This document shows, piece after piece, positions 1-11,214 of a stretch of 64,000 bases of DNA; position 1 is the stretch's first letter, and each line of letters starts with the position of its first letter. Where the stretch lies: NCBI RefSeq assembly GCF_026745355.1, contig NC_079202.1, forward strand, positions 53,734,709 through 53,798,708. The letters run 5' to 3'. Below the pieces are notes generated by a model. It did no database searches. It saw only the letters and a list, made by a program, of their open reading frames with translations, and was not told where the DNA came from. A program made the position numbers and the translations under genes. Source of the stretch: Beta vulgaris subsp. vulgaris. Taxonomy: Eukaryota > Streptophyta > Magnoliopsida > Caryophyllales > Amaranthaceae.

Positions 1-718
1 TGCCTTACCTCTGTGACCCCAGCCTACATATCTGTAATAGACTAGCCTAGGGGAGCAGGGGAAATATTGGTAATAAACACTAGTTACTATGTTAGGTTGA
101 GGAGTAAGGCAAGTAGACTATAAAATAGAGGAGATTAGGGAGAAAGATCATGAAGAATATTTTTGGAGAGTTTATTTTAGTGGTTAGTTTGGGAGCATGA
201 CCAAGTCACTCGAATACTTGGCAATCTATCCTTATTTTATGTTATTTTCTTCTCTGTCAATCAATCAAATATTAGATATTAGTTCGTAGTTTTCCTCTAA
301 TTTGCCAAAGCAATGTCAATTCATTACAATATCCAATCTAGGCACCCATTATGATAAGACTTTTGCAACAAACGCATTCGAGATGCTTGTCCCTCTTCCC
401 TTAAGAAGGGGTTGGGACTTGGAAATCTGGACTTTAGTAATAGATATCCTTGATATCTTTCTTAAGGAGACATTCAGTTCTACACTTCCCCTCCCCCCCC
501 CCCCCTTTGGTACATCCTTTTTTTAGTTACTAAGATATTATTTTCTTATCCGAAAATAGAGGAGAAAATCTATCAGCAGGCATATTATGATCACATAATA
601 ATACAAATTTATAACAGAGATCATCAAAAGCAACATAGATAAAATATGTAAACCTACTTTTTTTGTTTCCCTAATAAGGCTGAACAAGCAGGTCAATGCA
701 AAGACATTAATAGATCAC

Positions 719-3700
719 CTCAAGTCGTAGAAGGACATCTCGATTTTGCAATATTCTCTTGTCCCAATCAGCAATTGCATTAGCCTGCTTCTGGAACTTT
801 TTCGTACGATCTTGCAATTCAGAGTTCCAGTCCTTGATGATCTACCAGCACATAAGTCCAAAGAAAAACCACACATGTTAACTTTTTAGGAGCCCAGCAA
901 GGGAACATATGAAAATATCAGCTCCCCCAATATAATAAAACTGTCAAAGCAAAGATAACTCCACAGGGATATAATGTGATAATTGATTCTGTCAGCATGT
1001 TTCCATGCAGCAAAGAAACAAAAAACTCAAGTACCTCCTCAACAGTTTTTCCAGTTATTTCAGAGGGCATCTTGGGAGTGGGAGCAGATGTTACTGGAGT
1101 GCTCACAGCAGGAGTAGTTCTACATAAGAGATAAAACAAGAGAAATGTCAGATTAAAGGCCAAAGATTATTCCTCAACAGAAACATTTGATCTGATAATG
1201 TTGACTATCACTCCACGCAATTTATTGGCACATAGCCAAAAAGTTGTTTTTGTATGGACAAAAGAGAAAGGAAAGAAGGGTTCATAACCCACAACATCAA
1301 TCCATTGATTTTTGTGCAATAAATGATGAAAGTCGCAGTTGCGTTATGGATAATCTGTCCTCACGAGTCAACGACTTGTCTGGTTGACCATAAATAATGC
1401 GAGAAATGGATGTTCAAGAAAACTAATGGATGGCATAGTTGTTTGGATCTTACCAAAAAGTAAAAATAGAGGAAATAAAAATTCATGGGAAATATTAACT
1501 GCACATTCTCGCTAGGTCAATCAAAATTCCATGGGATTGCAAATTTCTTTATGCCAATGAAACAAATTTACGACATATCCTAGGAATTGTATGAAGAAAA
1601 TAATTTACAGTGAAATACAACAACTTAGAGCAATGTAATTCCCATGTCAACCAAACAAGCACCTAATCTCCCCTCCCCCTACCAAACACATCTTCACACC
1701 TTCAAAAAAAAAAGATGAGGGTGACCAATTTATGGTACCCCCCCCCCCCCAAAGAATCTTACCACAATTTAGAAACAGCTCATAATCATCATTGTCATCA
1801 CTAAAGAAAGCAAGATGGCAGCAGAGAATAAAATCTTCAATTATATTAGAGCATAGCTGCAAAGATCAACGGGCACTAACCCACTACTTGAGGCTACAGC
1901 AAGAGATGAAGATGTTTGCGCTGCAGTTGTTGTAGAGCTGGGGATGGACGCTGAGGCAGAAGTTGAAGCCAGAAGACCTAAAATAGAAATCTCACAATCA
2001 CATAAACAATACAAGCTTCTCGAGTACCATATGGCAAATTGAAAAACAAATAGTAAAGAAATTATGTTTCAAGGATCATCAATATGTACTCTTCATCCTC
2101 AGTGGCATGCTTCAGGGTATTGCAGGTGCATATCCTAATTGAGATGTATTTTTTTCTTCAAAGATAAAACTCAAACAATAATAGAGCACAAATTGCAGAA
2201 GACCGTAACAACATAGGATCTTTGACACTTGAATGCAATTAGAAAATCACAAAATATCATTTGTACACTTTTGAGTAAAAACTCACAGCGTCACACTAAG
2301 GAGCAAACACATTATTGCAACACATCATACATAATATGTTTTTCAAAGCAAACGACAGTATAAAGCCAATATGAACTTGTTGACAGAGAGAGAAAAGCGG
2401 AAAAAAAAAAAATTAATTCCCACAAGATCCATGAAAATTACTAACAAACACAGTTACATACAGTTCAAGGTGCGTTCTCTTCACCTTAGAACAAAAAGTA
2501 TGATGAGCTCCAATCAAGAGTAAACATAAGGTGAAATCGGGAATGATCGGGTCTAATCAAGTCCAATAAGTTCTGTTCAAACGAATAGAACACACACCCT
2601 ACATCTCCATAAACCCACATCCCATATATTATTTTGTCATTCGAAATATCCCAAATATCTAAGTTCTAGCTTGCCAGATGCCCTCCCCGCTCCTCCCCTA
2701 TTTTGCTCCCTTCTAAAACAAGTTCTTCAAACCCCATATGACTTAATAGGCAAGGAAATCATTTGGCACAGAAAACACAAGGGGGCCCAGATTGACATGA
2801 AACAAATCATGTATTTCATGTATTTCAAACCAATGATCCTAATACTTGGCAAGCATGCTCAAACTAGAGCTCTGCCATCAGAATCAAACAGCCAAACAGG
2901 TTGCATAACATAATTAATTTGTGACACTTGTATTGGTAGGGGCATAAAAAACTTCACTTCAGCCACGTCTGAGGCAATTGTTTTGCAATATTAGACCATA
3001 TGAACAAAAAGGTTACATGTTTAACATATTATAATTAATTCAGCCAGAAGTATGATAAATGTGGCCAGCAGCAAGAAGAAGAAATCATAATTGTCATTTT
3101 ATGATTGAAAACTTAAATTCTCACTATATGATTCATTTTTTGACTAACTAGAGTGCATGAAAGTCTTTGAAGAAATCTACTCTTGTTTATGATGGTCTTC
3201 CCTTTCTTTTATTGAGATTAAAACAATCAACTCGATCAATATCGGAAGATATATCCTATATAGAGTTAGACACATTTGTCCAATACTGGAAGCTATATCC
3301 TAAATTAGAAACGATAGGTCTGTTCATGCAAAGGCCAATTTAAGATAATGAGAGACGGTGCATCTGGCATCCGATACTAGCAATTCCAAACAAAATAACA
3401 CATCCCCAAATCTCCATCCTACCTCCACCAATTTTATTTCAGGTTTCCATTTCCATATTCCTCTCCTTTTCAAAACTTGATGCACTGAGCTTCGTGATTA
3501 GCATCTGATTACCAATTTTGGCGACCTTTGAAAAACATATATATATATATATGTTTTTGCTTCACTTAATAATTGGCATTGCTCACATAGTCACAAACTT
3601 ACATTTCCATGATACCTAGATGCGCTCCATGCCACATCTATAGAAACAAACACATTGTTTACATCATTCCAACAACATGCATTCATGAGACGTGTAGAGA

Positions 3701-5414
3701 AATAAACATGGTTACCCATTTGGAGTAAAAGAAAACCAAACTGGCCTAAAAGAAAGAATAGAGCTTCTAAAATATCCACTTACTAGGGTTTGGATTCTAC
3801 AATAAAAATGCTCTTTTCAAGATCTTGAAATGTTGTCAAGGCAATACAAAGTCAATGACTATATAGCTAGAGCAGATTCAATTACCACCAAGTCTATCAA
3901 CATAGAAAAGTCTCTCATATTTGAGTTCAATTTAGATTGGTTGATAGAGCAATTGATTGGATTATTACCCATATTCTCTCCCTCCATGCAGTTTCCAGAA
4001 ATCACCTAAACGTACTATCAACTATATATAGAAAACTCCAATTGTTGCATAAAAACTTAAGTTCTAAAATTAGAGGAAAGACTCAGCATTATTCAACTAT
4101 ATGCATTCTTCCACATCACAGTTCATACAGTCATTGCTCCAAATCCATGATGAGAATACAACTAAACATCATAATGTCAACTAAATTGTTACTCAAGCAA
4201 CAGAACTATATGCAATAAAAGCTGAAAGGTTGACGACACAACAAAGTTGAGCAAAGCTCACCAGTAGCAGCGGCAGTAGTAGTAGTGGCAACAGTCCCAG
4301 TAGTAGCAGCAGTAGTGGCAGTGGTAGGAGTAGTCTGCTGAGACTGAGCAGGGGTAGTAGTCTTGGTAGTAGGAAGAGTAAAACTCGGAAATGCAGCAGT
4401 AGTTCCAGAAGAAGTCGACCCAGTAGAGACCCCAAATCCAGAAAACGCACCGGCTGCCGGTGAAGACGAAGCTGCTGGAGTTGCAACAGTTGACGAATTC
4501 AGAGAAAACCCAGTAAACGGTGCTGGTGCAGCAGCAGCGGCAGTAGCAGCAGGGGAAGGGGCAGAAGAAACAGGCAGAGAAGACGGGGTTGTTGAGGTGG
4601 TAGGAGTTGAGAACAACGACGCAGCAGCAGCAGAAGCAGTAGTAGTGGGAGTAGCAGCCGCACCAAATAACGGCTTTGAAGCTGAAGCTGAAGCAGCAGC
4701 AGGAGTAGCAGCCGCACCAAATAACGGCTTTGAAGCTGAAGCAGCAGCAGGAGTAACAGTAGGAGTAGCAGCCGCGCCGAATAACGGCTTTGAAGGTGAA
4801 GCAGCAGCAGTAGCGGGTGCAGTAGCAGAGGAGGTGACATTGTTGAAATTGAATAAAGATGACGTAGCAGCAGGTGATGCAGAAGCAGGTGGAGTGAAGG
4901 AAAACGCTGGTGTTGTTGTTGTTGTTGTTGTAGTAGTTGTTGTTGGAGTTGAGGGTTTAAGAAAAGAGAATGCAGCGGAAGACGAAGAAGATGAAGATGA
5001 TCCGAATAATGGTGACGGAGCAGTAGTAGTAGCGGCAGCAGTAGTAGTAGTTGCTCCGAATAAGGAAGGAGCAGTAGAAGAAGATCCGAATAAATTCGGA
5101 GTTGAAGAAGAAGAAGTAGCAGCGGAGGAGAGAGAAAAAGAAGGAGCCGATGATATTGGTGATGCGCCGAAGCCGAATGACGGAGCCGATGAGGTTGAAG
5201 AGGCAACGCCGAAGCCAAATGACGGAGCCGATGAAGCTGAAGATGCGGCGCCAAAGGAGAGAGATGGTGAAGGTGAAGCTGAAGAGGTGGCGCCGAAGCC
5301 GAAGGAAGGAGCCGATGAAGCGGAAGAAGAGGAGGAGAGAGAGAAAGAGAAAGGGGAAGGAGAAGATGATGCGGAAGATGTGTTGGAGAAAGAGAATCCA
5401 GTGAATCCCGCCAT
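719..5414 (-). CDS. NUP62: Nuclear pore protein NUP62-like, N-terminal part (4 exons, runs off left edge)
   Basis: Nucleoporin of the central channel; in the family the FG repeats form the permeability barrier and the C-terminal coiled coil binds NUP54/NUP58. Exons I place on the minus strand are 5414-4262, 1977-1881, 1119-1035 and 841-719. Phases join cleanly (1153, 97, 85 and 123 nt) to 486 codons. Exon 1 begins MAGFTGFSF and is very rich in Ser, Ala, Thr and Pro, with many GFG, LFG and PLFGAAATP repeats and a poly-Thr run. Exons 3-4 read KTVEEIIKDWNSELQ and then KQANAIADWDKRILQNRDVL, the start of the conserved NUP62 C-terminal domain, which identifies the gene. The rest of the coiled coil should lie left of position 1. 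Intron 1 is about 2.3 kb. The annotated start is the first ATG before the FG domain; an upstream in-frame ATG at 5585 exists but the sequence between looks like 5'UTR. Identification is strong; the third exon 5' boundary rests on phase and consensus only. Confidence 0.9.
4908..4947. repeat. Trinucleotide microsatellite (GTT/AAC) coding poly-Thr in NUP62
   Basis: A run of GTT units with a few GTA interruptions lies inside NUP62 exon 1. On the coding strand it reads ACA/ACT and gives about a dozen consecutive Thr residues. It is likely to vary in length between individuals. Confidence 0.8.
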
Positions 5415-5661
5415 TGTTATGGATTGATTGTTGATTTTGTGTTTGTCTGTCAAATTTTTCAGATTGCGGAAATTGGAGATTGGAAGTGGAGAGAACTGAG
5501 GAGGGAAGTGTTCATTTTTTCTAGGGGTTTGAAATTTGGGGGTTTTAGAAGGTGGTGCAGTGCTCCGATAGTCCGATGGTATCAATTGAATTGGGTCAAG
5601 TGAAAACGTCCAAACCTGTTACAAAGTACAAACCGTTAAGGAGGGGTGAGTTAATATTTTA

Positions 5662-7389
5662 TCAGATATGACCAACGGTTTGCAGTGGCGGAGCCAGGAT
5701 TTTAAAATTGGGGGGTCATAAAATAAGACAAAAGATATCAATATTAAAAATTTCACCACGCAAAGAAACATTATCTAATATCGGGTTGTTTTCTCATTGC
5801 CTTTAATTTTTTTGATCTAGGTGTATCACTCGTCGTTTCCTATATTCATTATTTAATACAAATTAACACATATAAACTAACTATATGAAAATCAATCAAC
5901 AAATTAGCATCATACAACTATACAAGTACATAAGAAACCTGACATGGCTTAAGATTCAGATGATGTCTATTTTACCAGGAAGTAAATTGACATTCAGCAA
6001 ATAATAACATTATTAAGAGTTCAAAATGGACTAAAAATTGACACATTTAAATTACTAACATTGTAGCATAAAAGAATGCTTCCTTAATTGCCATTGACTT
6101 TCTTTGATAATAGACAGTTTTAATGGAGTCGATTTTGCAGGAAAAAACATAAATAAAGAAGTTTCGCTTAGTGATAAATTGAACATGAGTTATCATACAA
6201 AATAACAAAAACAAAACATATATTGAATCAAATCATACACAACGCATTACGTGAACATAATATAATTTCTACCAACAACAATAAAATTCCCACATTCAAA
6301 CTGCAAAGATAGGGGGAAACTTCAAAATCCCCAATTTGCAAACCCTAGAAAAATCAAAATCCTATAATTTAATGATTCAGATGTTAAGACTTACATAGAC
6401 CACCGAAAAAGCGCGATGATTATGTCGAACACTGAAACCCGCCGTGAATTCACCAAACGAGATGACATAGTTTTCTATTTCTTATGAGATCAGGTTTTGT
6501 AGCCCATTTTTCTATTACTACTACTTAATTCTTCATTTTCGATGCAAACATTTAGCCACTATCATCCTACTATTTTAATCTGCTAAAATTCAAACTGAAA
6601 AAAGAAAAGAAAAAAAAAAGAACGCAAAGGGAGAAACCTGAACAAGTTGAAACTCACCACATGTGGTGGTTGGTGAGCAGTGGCGAAGCCAGGATTCTCA
6701 AAGTGGGGGGACAAAATCCGACCGTCAAACATTCGGAAAAAAATATGTAAAAAAAAAAAAACAATACACCACAAATTGTTTAATACTTAATGTTTTACAT
6801 TCATTCTTTTAAAGAGAAATTGTCGAAGATCGGGTTGTTTTCCCTTAGCTTTGGACTTGTTAGAATTAGGTGAATGTGAATCACTTGGCATTTCCTATTA
6901 AATTGATAAACATTAATCAATTACATATCAAAGTATTCCTCTTCAAACCAAACTATTCAATATTTCAATTATAAATCAACTCATATTTATAATTTCCTAA
7001 TTAGAAATTTCAAATTACAAACTAACAATTTCCTAAATCATGAGTTCATGACCAATTCCAATTTCCAATTTTCCAAACCAACAACAATTAAACAAATCCA
7101 TCAACAACCATAAATCCACATTCCACAATCACAAATTAACATTTCACAAATATCATATTTCACACAACCAAATAATGTAAATTGTAAATATAAAATATTA
7201 CCTTTAAAACAAACTTAAACTAAAACTTAGGGTTAGTTAAGAAAACTTACAAACTGACTGAAAAATGTAATGGCCGTCGGTCCGTCGAGTCGTCGACGTC
7301 GCTTCAGACTTAGGGTTTCTACTTTCTCTCTTCCTCACACTCTCTCTTCTCTTAAGCGTCTCTTTTTTTTTTCAGATATGACCAACGGT
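5662..7389. mobile_element. Insertion-like segment with two hAT-type ends, bracketed by an 18-bp direct repeat
   Basis: The same 18 bases (TCAGATATGACCAACGGT) occur at 5662-5679 and 7372-7389. Between them lie two homologous blocks starting near 5684 and 6677 with CAGTGGCGRAGCCAGGATT followed by a G-run, a terminus common among plant hAT-like elements. The blocks stay alignable for about 220 bp: both carry a TCGGGTTGTTTTC word and later a CACT..TTTCCTA segment. No transposase frame is visible. hAT elements normally make 8-bp duplications, so the long direct repeat is unexplained. The class is inferred from the termini only. Confidence 0.5.
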
Positions 7390-7506
7390 AATGGTGAGGT
7401 GGTGACCGAACAACGAGATGATATACCTGGTGGTGCAACAGCTCCAAGAGGAAGGGTGAGAACTACAAAGAATCTGGTGTCTGAGCCGGCAGGTTGGAAA
7501 ATGTAG
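7270..7506 (+). other. Open frame of unknown status beside the 18-bp repeat
   Basis: A 78-codon frame. Its 5' half is pyrimidine-rich and looks like a 5'UTR or intron ending in a T-run plus CAG; its 3' half starts MTNGNGEVVTEQ and includes APRGRVRTTKN. It could be a first coding exon of a transposase or a captured gene fragment, or chance. I do not recognise the family. Confidence 0.2.
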
Positions 7507-7654
7507 AGTGTGGGAGTGGAGAGCCCGGTGTCTACGTTTTATTTCGGCTAAAATTCAAAAATTTTGTTTTCTTTTTCCTACTATTACCAATGTGGCAAAG
7601 TTCTTAAATTTTCGAACATTTCAGATATCTGAAACAAAGCGTGGATTATGGACT

Positions 7655-8025
7655 AGGGTGCACAATGCTCATTGTGCATCCAAAAAGAACATACAATTAA
7701 TACAAAAGAACATGAACTTTTTTCAACAACTTTTCTACTTTAAAAAAAAACACACGGCTTAAAATTAAAGAACGTGTAAATCTATATTTATAAAAGAACA
7801 AATGTTATAATGAAAAGAACATATAGTAAATGAACATCTGCCCTTAAGGTAAAAGAACATATATCTTTTAAATTTAAATTTGAAAAAGGAATCTTTACTT
7901 GCAAAATTTAAGGAAACAAATAATAATTTTTTTAAATTATAGACTCTAAAAATAATAAAACGACGTAGTTTAGAAAAGAGTGCATCATGCTCTACATGGA
8001 CTTGGGTGCATGTACTTATTAAAAT
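7655..8025. repeat. Dispersed repeat with recurring AAGAACAT words
   Basis: The ends carry GGGTGCACAATGCTC and GAGTGCATCATGCTC/GGGTGCATG motifs, and the interior is dotted with AAAGAACAT words. Its vocabulary resembles the larger TGAACAT-rich element at 55.1-58.5 kb. No coding capacity was seen. Confidence 0.35.
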
Positions 8026-8202
8026 CTGAAATCGAAGAAAATTGGATTGAATATCCTAAATTTTGGATCGGGGCGACCATATGGCGTGTCGTGTCAATCA
8101 GTTCAAATATTTTAAACAGCTCTGGTAAGTCCAAACTCATTCTAGTTTTATATTTTATCCCTCAAAGGCTCAAATTTTCACCAGATTCTATAACTTCAAT
8201 TG

Positions 8203-8430
8203 TATGTTTTTTCACCAGTTATCCCTTTGGTATTTCAAAAATCACGAGGTATCCGAAATGCACAAAATGCTCTTGATGACTGACAATGTCATTATTTCAT
8301 TAATCATTAACTCTAATTAATCCTTCTTATACTAATTAAGCCCTTTAATCCTTACCCTAATTCCTAACACACAACCCCCACCCTAAACCCTAACCCTAAC
8401 CACCCCTTCCTTCCTCTCTCTGCCCTCCCA
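8203..8430. mobile_element. Degenerate end of the Mutator-like family seen at 61726-62901
   Basis: The order of motifs matches the left end of the intact element: TTTTTTCACCAG, then a 'TATCCCTTTGG' block, ATGCACAAAATGC, a 'TGACTGACAATGTCATT' block, CTAATTAA repeats, then telomere-like CCCTAAACCCTAACCC. It is diverged and only one end is recognisable. Confidence 0.55.
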
Positions 8431-9185
8431 CTCCTTCTCTCTAATTTTAGCCCCAAAATGCAAATTAGCTTAAAGTGGTGTGAAATTGGGCAACAATGAT
8501 GTGTTGGCATATTATTGGGAGTCTTTCTCAAATTTTGTACGCTCAAGAGTCAAAACTCCCTCCAAGTTGTTTATATTTTATTGCAAGTCATAGAGGAATC
8601 TTGTTTCAAGATTCCTCTCCTATACCATGGATAATCTCACCTTTAGGACTCAGCTTGGATTGGCAAGAACAAGAGGGCAATAATCCAAGGAGTAAAAGTC
8701 AATCATTTTTATTTGCCTAGATGTAAATATTACTGGGTAATATATTCTCCAAAAAAAATAGGGGTACAAGTTCCCAAGGGTAACTTTTCCACCCCGACTT
8801 ATAACTGTATATTCTCTCTCTTAGTTTGCAGTTACTTTTTGTCTCCTTATTGAAGGAGCTCCATAGATTCCCACTCTTCGTCTTCTTCCCATGCTTTCAT
8901 TTCTCCATTCTCTCTCATCCACCTCTTATCCTCTATGTTTGACATTAAATTACATATCAAGATTTCTTCATAAATTCATGGAATTGAATCTTTAGTCATA
9001 CATGGTTTGGCAACATGAATGATACCAAACTTAGGGAATGGGAAGATTCGCCACCCCCAATTCATCCTATAGCAAAAATTTCTCTAGTATATGTTACTTT
9101 CCTAACTATTTCAAATATTACAGGAGAGCCCTTAAGGTGAGTTTATCCATCATACTCAACTTTGAACTTTAGACTATGCCACATT
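8431..9185. other. No gene recognised
   Basis: AT-rich sequence with short open frames only. There is no protein family, terminal repeat or target duplication that I can support. Confidence 0.5.
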
Positions 9186-9189
9186 AGTT

Positions 9190-9462
9190 TTTCACATTTC
9201 GGATCAGAGGAATTGCAATCTGAATCCGATCCAAAATTTTTGGATATCAAACATTTCGGATCGGATTACCGGATTTTCAGATCGGTCCGTTGGCATCTTT
9301 GAAAAATTTCGATCCGTTTCCAATCCGAAAACCCGAATTTTTCCGGGTATCCGATCCGAAATATCTGAAATCTTAAAATTGGATCGAATATCTGAAATTT
9401 TGGATCGGCATGTTTTTGGATCAGTTAATTGGGATCGGAGATTTTTGAACAACCCTATTTAC
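9190..9462. repeat. GGATCGG/CCGATCC-rich degenerate repeat
   Basis: Densely packed GGATCGG, ATCCGATCC and TTCGGATC words over about 270 bp, ending GTTGTTCA-like on the reverse strand. It looks like a decayed short interspersed element or MITE interior. The class is not determined. Confidence 0.35.
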
Positions 9463-9531
9463 AAGACTTGTGATAAGACTCCTTACAAGACTCATCTTAA
9501 GACCTGCGATATTCATACCCTTAGTTTGGAC

Positions 9532-9762
9532 TAGAGTTGATCAAATCAGTGCGGCTCGACCCGATTTTTGGGCGAGCATGGGTAGTTTTTTTTCCCAATT
9601 TCGGCCCTCCCCGGTTTCTTTTCGTCATTGGGACGGACTTTGGCATGCGAAAATGACTTTTCAGTCTATTTTTTTGTCCAGTCCGATTTTGACACGAAAT
9701 AGTTGGTTGTTGGCACAAAATTTTGGACCGACCCGAGTTTGGCCTGACACATGATCACCTTT
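9532..9762. repeat. Short TIR element, TAGAG-TGATCA ends
   Basis: The left end is TAGAGTTGATCA and the right end, reversed, is TAAAGGTGATCA. The interior is rich in CGACCCGA words. The element at 41692-41967 has the same ends and interior style, so these are two copies of one family. Confidence 0.45.
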
Positions 9763-9937
9763 AACCTGGACCAAAAATCCAACAATAATAATTTTCATAT
9801 ATCGCCGATTTTTAATCAAACGATTTGATCTAAATATCATAAAATATATACCAAGGTCAAATTTGGGTTTAGATTAAGTTATACACAGTTGTGTTAATAA
9901 AGTTATATGGCTAAAGAAATTATAAGCGTACTATATA

Positions 9938-10194
9938 CTTCCTCCGTTTCTTTTTAGTTGCAACGGTTTGATTTTTACACTATTCACCAACTCTACTTAG
10001 TTTATGTTTGGTGATTTATAGTTAAGCAAAAACATATTCATGTGGGATCTTGTTAGATACGTTTGAATGTATATTTTCCGAATATATACTTTTTATAATT
10101 TTTATCTATCGGTAATTAAACGTATTGATGGTTGAAATTATGCATTGGCAAGCGTGAAAGTCAAACTGTTTCAAGTAAAAAGAAACAGAGGAAG
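9938..10194. mobile_element. Stowaway-like MITE
   Basis: Terminal inverted repeats CTTCCTCCGTTTCTTTTTA and its complement TAAAAAGAAACAGAGGAAG, flanked by TA on both sides, as expected for Tc1/mariner-derived Stowaway MITEs. About 257 bp, no coding. Confidence 0.75.
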
Positions 10195-10702
10195 TATATA
10201 TGTACATGTTTTATAAGCTATTTTTTTTTTATAATGGTATCACCTATTGAAAAATTAGCGGTCTTTTCTATTATATAAAAACAAAACATTATAGCTCATA
10301 TGTTCATTTTTCTATAAGGTAAGAAAAATAACATTAGCTCATAAAGTACACGAGCTAATAAAAAACAAACAAATATTTTCCTCTATTTTATAGTGCAATG
10401 TTATAATATTTACGTTTTTACACTACTTTAACTATTAATATCTCTTAATATTATCTATTTGTGAAAAATATAAAAAGTTTAAGATATAAATCAATCACCT
10501 TTCATGCTAAAGTTTGTATTATATATTTTTTAAAGGTAAGGAGAATGCGCCGTAACCGGACCGGAACCTCGCTCAGGACAATTCGGACCGGGTTTGCAAG
10601 CAAGGTTCCTTGGAAGTAGGGGGAAAGGTAAGGGGAAATCCCCACCCCCAAAGTATCTTTAGTGGGATTTTATCCCACAAACTCAAGTTTGTATTATATG
10701 TT

Positions 10703-11076
10703 GGCTATGTTTGGGGAAGCATTTAAGCTACCTTAAATGATAAGGTGCTAACATATTTTAGGTGCTAAAATGATTAGTAGCGTTTGGGAAGCACCTTAAA
10801 AAAAATTCAAGTGGCTAAAATGACTTAAATGATAATTTAAAAAATTTACCTTTTCAAAATCAAGTGATTGAAATTTTGGAAAATCTTTCCAAAATTTTGA
10901 CAACAAGTAATTTTGCTAAAACAATTTATCAACTTAATCAACTAATTTTGCCAAACAGTTAAACTAATCAATTACCTTATCAGTTCTAGCACCTTATCAG
11001 TTTCAGCTTTATCTTATCAGTTTCAGTTAATTTATCAATTTCAATTTATTTTCAATTAGTAATGCCAAACAGAGCC
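10703..11076. mobile_element. MITE with GGCTATGTTTGG / CCAAACAGAGCC ends
   Basis: Inverted ends of about 12 bp and an AT-rich interior full of CTTATCAGTTT and AATTTTGCCAAA words. The ends resemble plant hAT or PIF-type MITEs; the target duplication is not clear, so the superfamily is open. Confidence 0.45.
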
Positions 11077-11214
11077 GTTAGGTACAAATTATATGTCAAA
11101 TAAAGTAAATACATAAATAGTGTAAAAGTTTCTTAAAAAAAAATGCAACTTTTAGAAAATGGAGGAAGTATCCAATTATTTAGTTCCTCTATACATTGGG
11201 TCCTACTTTCATCA

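Noticed and set aside
4499..5254. 251-codon Leu-rich minus-strand frame inside the same exon
   Set aside because: A frame-shifted reading of the same repeats; NUP62 in the adjacent frame has family motifs, this does not.
4363..5427. 354-codon open frame on the plus strand opposite NUP62 exon 1
   Set aside because: It is the antisense shadow of a Ser/Ala/Thr-rich FG-repeat exon; low-complexity codons leave the opposite strand open. Its product is compositionally extreme and resembles no family.
8379..8400. Telomere-like CCCTAA repeats, considered as interstitial telomere sequence
   Set aside because: They occur at the same relative position in the Mutator-like element at 61.9 kb, so they belong to that transposon family.
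10540..10690. Reverse-strand SINE 3' end near GTAACCGGACCGGAACC
   Set aside because: There is some similarity to SINE tails (TTCTCCTTACC), but no A/B boxes or target duplication, so not annotated as an element.
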